Origin: CAZNGF01 sp964572855
GTDB lineage: Bacteria > Bipolaricaulota > Bipolaricaulia > RBG-16-55-9 > JAJCYT01
Direction of reading: 5' to 3'
Assembly (NCBI GenBank): GCA_964572855.1
Contig: CAZNGF010000052.1
Span: 1-23,063 of the forward strand
DNA length: 23,063 nt
Both the position numbers and the translations under genes were made by a program. Numbering within the stretch: position 1 is the stretch's first letter; the number at the start of each line of letters is the position of its first letter. The notes beneath the pieces are model-generated. The model was not told the origin of the DNA and ran no database searches. It worked only from the letters and a program-made list of their open reading frames with translations. Shown in pieces: positions 6,237 to 14,497 of this stretch.

Positions 6237-6605
6237 GTGGCTTGGGAGGTTGACTTTTACGAGGATGGCAACGGGCATGCCCCTGTGGAGGCGTTCCTGG
6301 AAGCCATTGCGGATCAAAAAGCATTGGGCAAGCTCCTCCAGCGCATGGACATGCTCAAGGAGTTCGGGATTGAGCTTCCATTTCCCTATTGCAGTCAAGT
6401 GGAAGGAAAGTTGCGTGAGCTGAGAACGCGCTATGGGAATGTGCGCTATCGTCTCCTCTACTATCAGGACATCCATCATGCGTTTGTCCTGCTGTACGGG
6501 ATAGAGAAGAAGACGGAAAAACTACAAGAAAGCGACAAACGGCGCGCATGGAAGAGGATGGAGGACGACCAAGCCAGAAAATCGGCTCGGAAGCGGTTGG
6601 AATAG
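6237..6605 (+). CDS. higB: HigB/RelE-family toxin (phage Gp49-like)
   Basis: This is a 122-residue basic protein of the Gp49-like/RelE superfamily. Family members are ribosome-dependent mRNA endonucleases that halt translation. The diagnostic order is visible: WEVDFYEDGNGHAPVEAFL at the N-terminus, then GKLRELRTRYGNVRYRLLYY (58-76), then the VLLYGIEKKTEK strand (84-95) and a basic RRAWKRMED helix. I chose GTG at 6237 over ATG at 6183 because the promoter's -10 lies between them and because family members begin at WEVxFY. The antitoxin follows after 10 bases, the reversed order typical of HigBA. It is less GC-rich than its neighbours, which suggests transfer. The exact toxin subfamily is not certain. 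Confidence 0.85.
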   Translation: MAWEVDFYEDGNGHAPVEAFLEAIADQKALGKLLQRMDMLKEFGIELPFPYCSQVEGKLRELRTRYGNVRYRLLYYQDIHHAFVLLYGIEKKTEKLQESDKRRAWKRMEDDQARKSARKRLE

Positions 6606-6615
6606 GGGAGGAACG

Positions 6616-6927
6616 ATGGTCCAGAACAGATACGAACGCTTCAAGCGCAAGGCGCTGAAAAACCCGGAAGTCCGTAACTCGTTTGAAGAAGGGAAAGAAA
6701 CCCTTCGTTACGCCATTCGGGTGGCGCAACTCCGAGAGCGATCGGGACTCACGCAAACCCAAGTGGCGAAAAAGGCAAACATGACCCAAGCCATGGTCTC
6801 GCGCCTGGAAAACGGAGCAAACGTCAAAATCGAGACGTTGCTCAAGGTGTTGCACGTCCTGAACGCCGACCTCTCGATTACCCCCCATGGCACGCGCAAC
6901 CGATCCCGCAAGGGAGAGCGCGATTAA
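6616..6927 (+). CDS. higA: HigA-like Xre-family antitoxin
   Basis: This 103-residue protein has one helix-turn-helix of the Xre/Cro type (about 37-85: SGLTQTQVAKKANMTQAMVS, then RLENG and KIETLLKVLHVLNA). Such antitoxins bind and neutralise the toxin and repress their shared promoter, most likely at 6202-6230. The roughly 30-residue N-terminal extension with NPEVRNSFEEG is common in antitoxins of this group and probably contacts the toxin. A strong GGGGAGGA lies just before the ATG, so the antitoxin should be translated more efficiently than the leaderless toxin. The TAA overlaps the stop codon of the converging HD-GYP gene by 4 bases (6924-6927). Confidence 0.86.
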   Translation: MVQNRYERFKRKALKNPEVRNSFEEGKETLRYAIRVAQLRERSGLTQTQVAKKANMTQAMVSRLENGANVKIETLLKVLHVLNADLSITPHGTRNRSRKGERD

Positions 6928-9203
6928 CCCTCGTCCAGCAAGCTCAAGAAGGCGTCCACGACCGCCGGGTCGAAGTGGGAGCCGGCCCCCTCCTTCAGGT
7001 GAGCGCGCACGTCGGCCTCCGGCCACGCCGCGCGATAGGGCCGGTCGGAACGCAGCGCGTCCCAGACGTCGACCACGGCGAACAGGCGCGCGGCCAGCGG
7101 GATGGCCTCGCCCGCCAGCCCGCGCGGGTAGCCCGTGCCGTCCCAGCGCTCGTGGTGTGCGTACGGGATGTCGAGCGCGGGGCGCAGGTAGCGGATCGGC
7201 TTGAGCCACTCGTGCGCGTAGACGGGGTGTTGCTTCATTACCGCCCACTCGTCGTCGTCGAGCGGTCCCGGCTTGCGCAGGATGCTGTCGGGAATGGCGG
7301 TCTTGCCGATGTCGTGCAGCAGCGCGCCGCGGCGCAGGTGGGGCAGCTCCTCCTCGGACACGCCCCAGCGCCGCGCCAGGCGCAGCGTCATCTCGGTGAC
7401 GCGCTGGGTGTGCCCCTCGGTCTCGTCGTCGCGCAGGTCGAGCGCGTGCACCCAGCCCTGCAGCGTGTGGTCGTAGGCGAGCCGCAGCTCGGTGTTGGAG
7501 CGCTGCAGGTCCTGGAACATCTGCGCGTTGTCGATGGCGATGGCCGTCTGCGAGGCCAGCGCGTGCAGGAACGTCTCCCACTCGCCGGAGCGCGCGATCG
7601 GCTCGCGGTGAAACAGCTCCAGCGCGCCCTTGATCGCTCCCTTGGCCAGCAGCGGCACGGCGTAGTAGCCCACGAACCCCTCGCGCTCGAAGAAGCGGTC
7701 CCCCTGCCATTTGCTCCTCTCGGCTTGCAGGTCGTGGATCACAAACGGCCTGCGTTCGAGCGCGGCGCGCCCGGCCAGTCCCTCGCCGAGCGTGACGTGG
7801 GACCGTTCGTAACCGGTCGCGCGAAAGCCGCGGCCGGCCGCGTAATCCAGCGCTTGGGCGTGCGGGTTGTACAGCAGCACGAGCGCGGCGTCGACCTGCA
7901 GCTGGTTGAGCGTTTGCTCCAGGATGACGTTGAGCGTGACGCGCAGGTCCACGCTGCCCGAGATGGCCGTGTCGATCGTGTTCAACGCCTGCAGGCGCGC
8001 CAGGTGCCGCCGGAGCCGTTCGTCCGCGGCCCGGCGCTCGGAGATGTCCTCGACGATGCCCAGGCCGTAGAGGAAGTTCCCCTGCTCGTCCTCGATGATC
8101 GAGGCGGTCAGGTTGGCCCACACGACCCGGCCGTCCCGGGCGAGGAAGCGCTTCTCGAGTTGGTAGCTGTCGACCTCCCCGGCGAGCAGGCGGCGCGTCT
8201 GGGCCATGTCGGCGTCGAGGTCGTCCGGATGGGTGAGGGACTCGACGGAGAGGTCCCCGAGCTGTCCGGCGTCGTAGCCGAGCAGGTTCACAAACGAACG
8301 GTTCGCCTCAAGCAGGTTGAGCCCCTCGTCCAGCAGCACGATGCCCAGCGGGCTCTCCTCGAACAGCTTGCGGAAGCGCCGCTCGCTTTGCGCCAGCGCC
8401 TCCTCCGCCAACTTGCGCGCGGTGATGTTGATGTGCGCGACCACGGCGCCCCGCCCCCGTTCGGCCGTGGTGGACAGCGGCGTGATCGAGACCAGAAACC
8501 AGCGGCGCTCGTCCGGCGCGGGGCACGGGTACTCCAGCGAGAAGTAGTCCCGCTCGCCGGCCAGGACGCGGCGCAACCCGTCGTGTGCCCGCCGCGCGTC
8601 GTCGGCCTCGGGGCTCCCCGAGTCGCGCTCGCAGACGGCGAAGTAGTTGGCCCCGACCCCGGTGCAGCCCAGGTCGGGCTGGCCGTTGTCGCGAGAGAAG
8701 CGCTCCCAGCCCTCGTTGGTGGCGATGATCGTGCCTGCCTGATCGACCACGGCGATGTGGGCGTCGAGCGAGCCGAGCACGTCCCGGCTGAATGCATCGC
8801 TCTCCCGCAACTTCCGGTTGGCGGCCTTGCGGCCCAGCGCGTAGTGCAGCGTCCGGCGCAGCAGCTCGTCGTCGAGCCGGCCCTTGTTGAGGTAGTCCTG
8901 GGCGCCGCGTTCCACGGCCCGTAGGGCCACGCTTGCGTCGTGCAGCCCCGTGAGCACGACGACCGGAACCTCGCGCGCCCCCGCCAGGAATCGGTCCAGC
9001 GTCTCCATCCCCTGGCTATCCGGTAGCCCCAGGTCGAGCAGGGCGATGTCGGCGTCCTCCGCCTCCAGTTGCGCCAGTCCGTCGTCCAACCGTTGCGCCC
9101 AGGCCAACTGGAACGCGTCGTCCAGCCCCGACAACAGCTCGCGGATGTAGTCGGCGTCGCCGGCGTCGTCCTCGATCAGCAGCACGCGGATCGGTTCGCT
9201 CAC
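6924..9203 (-). CDS. Response regulator with PAS, GAF and HD-GYP domains (c-di-GMP phosphodiesterase)
   Basis: This 759-residue cytoplasmic protein has a receiver domain (4-125) with acidic E11/D12/D13, phospho-acceptor Asp57 and Lys107. PAS 1 (about 140-265), PAS 2 (275-390), GAF (405-560) and a C-terminal HD-GYP domain (585-755) follow. The HD-GYP domain keeps H598, H630-D631, H659, HHE 683-685, DGTGYP to 693 and D715, so it should hydrolyse cyclic di-GMP. The GTG at 9203 comes one base after the stop of the upstream receiver gene, and the AGGGTGA at that stop serves as its ribosome-binding site. The longer frame into the upstream gene lacks any support. As last gene of the operon with its own receiver, it is a plausible output for the kinase at 9626-11869. 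Confidence 0.9.
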   Translation of the reverse strand: MSEPIRVLLIEDDAGDADYIRELLSGLDDAFQLAWAQRLDDGLAQLEAEDADIALLDLGLPDSQGMETLDRFLAGAREVPVVVLTGLHDASVALRAVERGAQDYLNKGRLDDELLRRTLHYALGRKAANRKLRESDAFSRDVLGSLDAHIAVVDQAGTIIATNEGWERFSRDNGQPDLGCTGVGANYFAVCERDSGSPEADDARRAHDGLRRVLAGERDYFSLEYPCPAPDERRWFLVSITPLSTTAERGRGAVVAHINITARKLAEEALAQSERRFRKLFEESPLGIVLLDEGLNLLEANRSFVNLLGYDAGQLGDLSVESLTHPDDLDADMAQTRRLLAGEVDSYQLEKRFLARDGRVVWANLTASIIEDEQGNFLYGLGIVEDISERRAADERLRRHLARLQALNTIDTAISGSVDLRVTLNVILEQTLNQLQVDAALVLLYNPHAQALDYAAGRGFRATGYERSHVTLGEGLAGRAALERRPFVIHDLQAERSKWQGDRFFEREGFVGYYAVPLLAKGAIKGALELFHREPIARSGEWETFLHALASQTAIAIDNAQMFQDLQRSNTELRLAYDHTLQGWVHALDLRDDETEGHTQRVTEMTLRLARRWGVSEEELPHLRRGALLHDIGKTAIPDSILRKPGPLDDDEWAVMKQHPVYAHEWLKPIRYLRPALDIPYAHHERWDGTGYPRGLAGEAIPLAARLFAVVDVWDALRSDRPYRAAWPEADVRAHLKEGAGSHFDPAVVDAFLSLLDEG

Positions 9204-9204
9204 G

Positions 9205-9651
9205 TCACCCTGCCTTGGGCGGCAGCTTGACGACCGTGAGCCAGAAGTCCTCCACGGACTGGACCACTTTGGCAAACTGCTCCAAGCCCACCGGTTTGGT
9301 CACGTAGCAGTTGGCGCCCAGGTCGTAGCTCTTGAGCACGTCCTCCTCGGCCTGCGACGTGGTCAGGATCACGACGGGCAGGTGTTTGAGCTCGGGGTCG
9401 CCCTTGATCTCGGCCAACACCTCGCGCCCGTCCTTTTTGGGCAGGTTCAAATCCAGCAGCACCAGGTCCGGGCGCGGGACGCCTTCGTAGGGCCCCTCGC
9501 GCCGCAGGTACTGCATGGCCTTGGCCCCGTCCTCGACCACGTTCAGACGGATCCATATCTTGGTGTCGTTTAACACCTCGCGGGTGAGCTCGGCGTCGCC
9601 CGGGTCGTCCTCCACCAGCAGCACCTCAAAGCGTTGACGCGTCTCGTCCAT
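9205..9651 (-). CDS. Single-domain response regulator, Rcp1-like
   Basis: This 148-residue stand-alone receiver has D15/D16 for metal binding, phospho-acceptor Asp67 in LLDLNLPKKDG, Thr98 in ILTTS and Lys119 in VTKP. The pattern, including YLRREGPY before the Asp site and the missing output domain, matches the Rcp1 group. Rcp1-type regulators usually pair with kinases whose H-box reads SHDLQEPLRK, as the one encoded immediately upstream does. The start ATG at 9651 follows a strong GGAGGGAGG; it lies 26 bases inside the kinase gene. It is probably the phospho-acceptor or shuttle of this kinase, and may pass phosphate or a protein-binding signal to the HD-GYP proteins of the operon (inference). 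Confidence 0.9.
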   Translation of the reverse strand: MDETRQRFEVLLVEDDPGDAELTREVLNDTKIWIRLNVVEDGAKAMQYLRREGPYEGVPRPDLVLLDLNLPKKDGREVLAEIKGDPELKHLPVVILTTSQAEEDVLKSYDLGANCYVTKPVGLEQFAKVVQSVEDFWLTVVKLPPKAG

Positions 9652-11869
9652 GTTCCCCCCCTCCCTCCGGCAAGGTAAAACAAACGCACGTTCCCTGTCC
9701 AAGCTCGGATTCGGCCCAGATGCGCCCGCCGTGCCCCTCGACGATTTTCTTGCAGAGCGCCAGGCCGATGCCCGTGCCGTCGTATTCTTCGCGCGTGTGC
9801 AGCCGGCGGAAGATCACGAAGATCTTGTCCAGGTACTCGGGTTCGATGCCGATGCCGTTGTCCGCAACGCAAATCGCCCACGTGTCGTCCGAGCGTTCGG
9901 CCGACACGCGCACGCGGGGCGGGGCGTCGCCCCGGAACTTGAGCGCGTTCGAGAGGAGGTTTTGCAACAGTTGGGCCAGCTCCGAGCGCCGGCCCTGCAC
10001 CGTGGGAAGCGGGTCGCAGCTCACCTCGGCCCCGCTCCGTTCGATGCTGTGCTCCAGGGCCGAACGCACCCCGCCCATGACCTCGTTCAAGTCGACCGCC
10101 CTCCAGGACGTGTCGGTCCGCCCCACGCGCGAGTAGGCCAGCAGGTCGTTGATGAGCTGCTGCATGCGCACGGACCCGTCCACGATGTAGTCCATGAAGT
10201 GGTCCGCCTTGTCGTCGAGCCGTTCGCGGTAGCGCTTGACCAACAGCTCGGTGTAGTTGGCCACCTTGCGCAGCGGCTCCTGTAAGTCGTGCGAGGCCAC
10301 GTAGGCGAACTGCTCCAGCTCGGCGTTCGAGCGTTCCAGCTCCCGATTGTAGCGTTCGAGTTCGCGCTCGATGTGCTTGCGCTCGGTCACGTCGCGCGCG
10401 ACGGCGTAGACGAGGCCCTCGTCGGTCGCCGGGACCGCGTTCCACATGAGCCAGCGGTACGACCCGTCCCGGCAGCGACAGCGGTTCTCGAACGCGAGCA
10501 CGTTTTCATCCCCGCTCAGCTCGGCGAGCGCCTCTTGGGTGGCGGCCCGGTCGTCCGGATGGACCAGCTCCATGAGGGGCTTGGATTTGAGCTCGTCCTG
10601 TGGGTACCCGAGCACGCGCTCCCACGCCGGGTTCAGTTCCCGGAAGCGCCCGTCGAAGTCCGCGATGCAGAGCAAGTCGTTGGACAGGTTAAAAAAGCGC
10701 TCGGCGCGGTCGCGCAACTGGACGCGCTCTTGAGCCAGCCGCGAGGCCATCCAGTTGAACGCCTGGGCCAGCGTCCCCAGTTCGTCCCGCCGACGCTCGT
10801 CGAGGCGCACCCACATCTCGCCCCGGCCGAGCGTTTCGGCGGCCCGCTGCAGCTCCCGCAGCGGCCGGTTGATCCCGCGCGCCAGCCACGCGCCGATGCC
10901 CGTGGCGACCACGAGGGCCAGGGCCGCGGTCACGATCATCGAGCGGCCAAACACCTGGGCCGAGGCAAACGCCTCGTCCTGGTCGATCTCGCTGAGCAGG
11001 CACGCGTTCCAGTCCTCGAGCCAGCGATAGACCGAAAGCACCGGCACGCCGCGGTAATCGGGCGCCCCCACCCAGCCATCCCGGCCGGTCAAACACCGGT
11101 CCACCGCCTCGGTATGAACGAAGCGCCTGAAGGCGGCTTGTGGCGCCATGAACCGGGGCTGCGTCAGGGCCAAGTTCGCCCGGTTGACCAAGTACGCGTC
11201 GTAGCTCCGAAAACCCGCTTCGTGGCGGCGCACAATGGTCTGGAGCCCGTCCAGGTTGATCCATCCCGTCAGTACCGCGAGCACGCGCCCGTCCGCGGCG
11301 CGGAGCGGCGTCGAAATCGGCATGACGGCGCTCTGATATGGCAGCGCGTAGTGCGGCTCCTCCACGAACGTGCCCTCGCGCCCCCGCAGGAAGTAGGCAC
11401 GGTCCTCCTTGAACTTGCCCACCTCCCCCGGCGCGGTCGAGAGCACGATCTCTCCGGCGTCGGGCTCGAGGACGCTCAACATCGTGTACTCCGGATCGAC
11501 CTCGACGCTGAGCCGCAGCTCGGCCAGGATGCGGTCAGCCAACCGAGCCGCCGCGGCCCCCTCGGGGGAGGCCACAAACGCCTGCACCAGCTCGCTGAGA
11601 CTGGGAGAGGAGGCGACGGTGACGATATCGAGGCGCTTTTCCTCGATCCAGCTTGCCAGCGCGGCCTCCTTCTCGATGACCGCCGTGTTCAGATTGGCGA
11701 CCCCGGCGGCGCGCAGCGCGTCGATGCCGACCGTGTAGGCCAGCGCGCTGAGCACCCCGATCAACGCGGCCGAGAGGGCGAAGAACGCCAGCGCGAGCTT
11801 AAGCGTCATCCCAAAGCGCCACCCGTGCAGCGTCAACGCCAGCGCACCCCAACGGCTGCGTTTTCTCAC
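9626..11869 (-). CDS. Membrane histidine kinase (Cache-HAMP-PAS-HisKA-HATPase)
   Basis: This 747-residue sensor kinase has membrane segments at about 22-47 and 309-329, which bracket an extracytoplasmic region of about 260 residues with Cache-like character that should bind a small ligand. HAMP (about 330-385), PAS (385-497) and HisKA with His527 in SHDLQEPLRK (526-535) follow. The catalytic domain has the N-box (QNLLSNALKF, 636-645), DNGIGI (670-675) and GTGIGLAL (698-705). I chose GTG at 11869, which overlaps the upstream stop as GTGA; ATG at 11809 (20 codons later) is an alternative and gives a start nearer the first membrane segment. The 3' end overlaps the receiver gene by 26 bases. The ligand is unknown. 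Confidence 0.88.
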   Translation of the reverse strand: MRKRSRWGALALTLHGWRFGMTLKLALAFFALSAALIGVLSALAYTVGIDALRAAGVANLNTAVIEKEAALASWIEEKRLDIVTVASSPSLSELVQAFVASPEGAAAARLADRILAELRLSVEVDPEYTMLSVLEPDAGEIVLSTAPGEVGKFKEDRAYFLRGREGTFVEEPHYALPYQSAVMPISTPLRAADGRVLAVLTGWINLDGLQTIVRRHEAGFRSYDAYLVNRANLALTQPRFMAPQAAFRRFVHTEAVDRCLTGRDGWVGAPDYRGVPVLSVYRWLEDWNACLLSEIDQDEAFASAQVFGRSMIVTAALALVVATGIGAWLARGINRPLRELQRAAETLGRGEMWVRLDERRRDELGTLAQAFNWMASRLAQERVQLRDRAERFFNLSNDLLCIADFDGRFRELNPAWERVLGYPQDELKSKPLMELVHPDDRAATQEALAELSGDENVLAFENRCRCRDGSYRWLMWNAVPATDEGLVYAVARDVTERKHIERELERYNRELERSNAELEQFAYVASHDLQEPLRKVANYTELLVKRYRERLDDKADHFMDYIVDGSVRMQQLINDLLAYSRVGRTDTSWRAVDLNEVMGGVRSALEHSIERSGAEVSCDPLPTVQGRRSELAQLLQNLLSNALKFRGDAPPRVRVSAERSDDTWAICVADNGIGIEPEYLDKIFVIFRRLHTREEYDGTGIGLALCKKIVEGHGGRIWAESELGQGTCVCFTLPEGGGEHGRDASTL

Positions 11870-14361
11870 CGAATGTCCGCCTCCCCGGCTTCGATCAGCG
11901 CCAAGAACGCCTCGACGATCTCCGGGTCGAACTGCCGGCCCGCTTCTCTTTTCAGGTGGGCCTTGGCCTCGTCCTCGCTCCACGCCTTGCGGTAGGGCCG
12001 GTCCGACAAAAGCGCGTCCCAGACGTTGACGACCGCGAACAGGCGCGCGGCGTAGGGGATGTCCCCGCCCACGAGGCCGTCCGGGTAGCCCGTCCCGTCC
12101 CAGCGCTCGTGATGCGAGCGCACGACCTCGAGCGCGGGGCGCAGGTAGGGGACCGAGGCAAACCACTCGGAGGCGTAGACGGGATGCTGTTTCATCACGG
12201 CCCACTCGTCGTCGGTGAGCGGCCCCGGCTTGAGCAGGATCGCGTCCGGCACGGCCAGCTTGCCCACGTCGTGCAGCGCCGCGCCGCGCCGCAGGTGGGG
12301 CCAGTCCCGTTCGTCCACGCCCAGCTCGCGCGCCAGCGCCAGGGTCAGCTCGGTGACGCGGCGCGTGTGGCCGCTGGATTCGGCGTCCTTGTGCTCCAGC
12401 GCCTTGACCCAGCCCTCCAGCGTGCGGTCGTAGGCCAGCGCGAGCTGGGTGTTGCTGCGCTCCAGGTTCTCGAACAGGCGCGCGTTGTCCACCGCGATGG
12501 CCAACTGCCCCGCCAACGCCTCCAGGAAGCTCGCGTGCTCGCCCAGCGGGCGGCGGCCGCACACCTCCAGCGCGCCCTGGAGCTCGCCCTTGGCCAGCAG
12601 CGGGAACGCGCCGTAGGCCGCGTACCCGCCCGCCTCGACCCACGGGGCCAGGTCCTCGACCGCGGACGGGTCGTCGAACCACACGGGCTCGCGCGCCAGC
12701 GCGGCCCGGCCGGCGGCCCCCTCGCCCAGCCGCACGCGGCGGTGGGCTTTCTCGGCGTCGGGCAGGCCGCGGCCGGCGGCGTACGTCAGCTCGTTGGCCG
12801 TGGCGTCGAACAACAGCACGCGGCTGGCTTCCACCCCGAAGAGCCGCTCCAACTGCTGCAGAACGACCTCGAAGGTGAGGCTGGAATTGAAGCTGGCCGT
12901 GATGGTCAGGTCGATTTCGCGCAGCGCGTTCATGCGCTCGAGCTGGGTGCGCGTCTCCTGGTAGAGGCGCGCGTTCTCCAGCGCGGTAGCCGCGGCGTTG
13001 GCCGCCAGCGACAGGAGCTCGGCGTCGCGCTCGCCGAAGCGGTCCGGCGTCGTGCTTTGGGCCTGCACCACGCCGACGACGCGGTCGTAGGCCAGCATGG
13101 GCGCGTAGATGGCGGACCGCACGGGGGCGCCCTCCTCCTTGGTCGTTGGCTTGCTCCGCAGCGCGCGCATGCGGTCCTGATAGTCGTTGACGATCAGCGG
13201 CCTGCCCGTGTGCACCACCTCGCTCTGCATCCCCTGGCCCGGGGGTTCGAGCGGGATGGGCGCGAACCGGCTCACGTCCTGTTCCTCCCCCTCGTGCCGC
13301 AGGTAGGCGCAGCGGAGCACGCCCTCGTCCGGGTCGAACTGCGACACGAACACGGCATCGGCGTCGGGAAACAGCTCGGTCACGATCTCCCCCGTGCGCC
13401 GCTGGATGGCCTCGGCTTCGGGCAACTGGGCCAGCTCCCAGCCGAAGGCGTTGATCCGCTTGAGTTGTGCCAGGTGGCGCTTCGTTTCGGCCTCGGCCCG
13501 CTTGCGCTCGCTCACGTCGCGCACCAACGCCAGCAGCCGGCCGTCGGCCAGCATCCGGGCGCTGATCTCGACGGGCAGGCGCTGGCCATCCTTGCAGCGG
13601 ATGTGGCGCTCGCGCACCAGGCTTTGCCCCTCGTTCAGCTCCCGCAGGCTCGGGGGATTGAACTCCCCCTCCTCCGGGAGAATGAGCGCCTGAACGTTCA
13701 TGGCCTCCAGCTCGCCGCGCGTGTAGCCCGTGAGTTCGCATGCCCGGGCGTTGACCTCGAGGTAGTTGCCGGCGGCGTCAAAAGTGAACACGCCGTCGGA
13801 CGCCTGTTCGACCAGCGTCCGGTAGCGCAGCTCGCTCCGTTCAAGCGCCTGTTGGGACTGTTTGTGCTTGAACCAGAGCCCCAGCTCGGCGGCCACGGTG
13901 GTCACGAGTTTGATGGTCTCGTCGTCCTGCGGCCGCGCCTCCCAGAGGAAGAACGTCAGCACGGCCAGCACCTCGCCGTCGGCCGCGATGGGCACGCCGA
14001 ACCCCGCGTGCAGGCCGTGCCGCGCGGCGGGCTCCACGCGCGCGAACGTCTCCCGGTCCGCGGCCGAGACGTCGCGAATCCACTCGGGCTGCCGCGCCGC
14101 CCACACGCGCCCCGGCAGCCCCTCTCCCCGCGCGAACGCAACCCGTTGGGTGGTCTGGTCAAACGTCTGCAATGACGCGTCCTGGAAGCAACTGGCCAGC
14201 TGCCGCAGGGCCGCGCCGTCGTCCGACGGGACCCATGCCTCGCCGTAGGCCCAGCCGGTGGCGCGGCACAGTTTGCACAGCGCAACGCGCACGGCGCCCT
14301 CGAAGCTTTCGCTAGTGAGGATCGATTGCGTGAGTTCGTAGAGCAGAGTCAAGTTGCTCAT
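11866..14361 (-). CDS. GAF-PAS-GAF-GAF-HD-GYP protein (c-di-GMP phosphodiesterase)
   Basis: This 831-residue cytoplasmic protein has GAF 1 (about 5-160), PAS (172-285), GAF 2 (300-465), GAF 3 (480-630) and HD-GYP (645-825). The HD-GYP domain has H697-D698, H726, HHE 750-752, DGTGYP to 760 and D782, so the metal site looks complete and it should degrade cyclic di-GMP under control of the sensory domains. There is no receiver, unlike the operon's last gene. The GAF 3 plus HD-GYP part is closely similar to the GAF plus HD-GYP part of the 6924-9203 product (shared LAYD-TL-GWV and LLSDRPYR-like stretches), which suggests duplication within the locus. It is the first gene of the operon: ATG at 14361 after a G-run, ending in a GTGA overlap with the kinase. 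Confidence 0.9.
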   Translation of the reverse strand: MSNLTLLYELTQSILTSESFEGAVRVALCKLCRATGWAYGEAWVPSDDGAALRQLASCFQDASLQTFDQTTQRVAFARGEGLPGRVWAARQPEWIRDVSAADRETFARVEPAARHGLHAGFGVPIAADGEVLAVLTFFLWEARPQDDETIKLVTTVAAELGLWFKHKQSQQALERSELRYRTLVEQASDGVFTFDAAGNYLEVNARACELTGYTRGELEAMNVQALILPEEGEFNPPSLRELNEGQSLVRERHIRCKDGQRLPVEISARMLADGRLLALVRDVSERKRAEAETKRHLAQLKRINAFGWELAQLPEAEAIQRRTGEIVTELFPDADAVFVSQFDPDEGVLRCAYLRHEGEEQDVSRFAPIPLEPPGQGMQSEVVHTGRPLIVNDYQDRMRALRSKPTTKEEGAPVRSAIYAPMLAYDRVVGVVQAQSTTPDRFGERDAELLSLAANAAATALENARLYQETRTQLERMNALREIDLTITASFNSSLTFEVVLQQLERLFGVEASRVLLFDATANELTYAAGRGLPDAEKAHRRVRLGEGAAGRAALAREPVWFDDPSAVEDLAPWVEAGGYAAYGAFPLLAKGELQGALEVCGRRPLGEHASFLEALAGQLAIAVDNARLFENLERSNTQLALAYDRTLEGWVKALEHKDAESSGHTRRVTELTLALARELGVDERDWPHLRRGAALHDVGKLAVPDAILLKPGPLTDDEWAVMKQHPVYASEWFASVPYLRPALEVVRSHHERWDGTGYPDGLVGGDIPYAARLFAVVNVWDALLSDRPYRKAWSEDEAKAHLKREAGRQFDPEIVEAFLALIEAGEADIR

Positions 14362-14420
14362 AGAGCCCCCCCAATGCCCGCGCGTTCGCCCTCGCCGGCG
14401 CCCCCTCCCTTTATGCTACC

Positions 14421-14449
14421 ATAATACCGTTTATTTCAGCGTTTCTCAC
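14421..14449 (-). promoter_or_regulatory. Candidate promoter of the four-gene signalling operon
   Basis: In the 136-base gap before the GAF/HD-GYP gene, the minus strand carries GTGAGA (14449-14444) and TATTAT (14426-14421) 17 bases apart. They match 4 of 6 and 5 of 6 consensus positions. The gap is clearly more AT-rich than the genes around it. Read-through from the giant gene upstream is also possible because no terminator hairpin is evident. Confidence 0.35.
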
Positions 14450-14497
14450 ACGACATGCTGTTTTCTATTGCGGCGCGATCGTTTTGCAGTCGCCCCC

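Noticed and set aside
11870..13741. Upstream extension of the histidine kinase frame to a 1371-residue protein
   Set aside because: This part is an out-of-frame reading of the GAF/HD-GYP gene, with Arg/Gly/Ala-rich sequence and no motif. The kinase begins at the GTGA overlap or the ATG at 11809.
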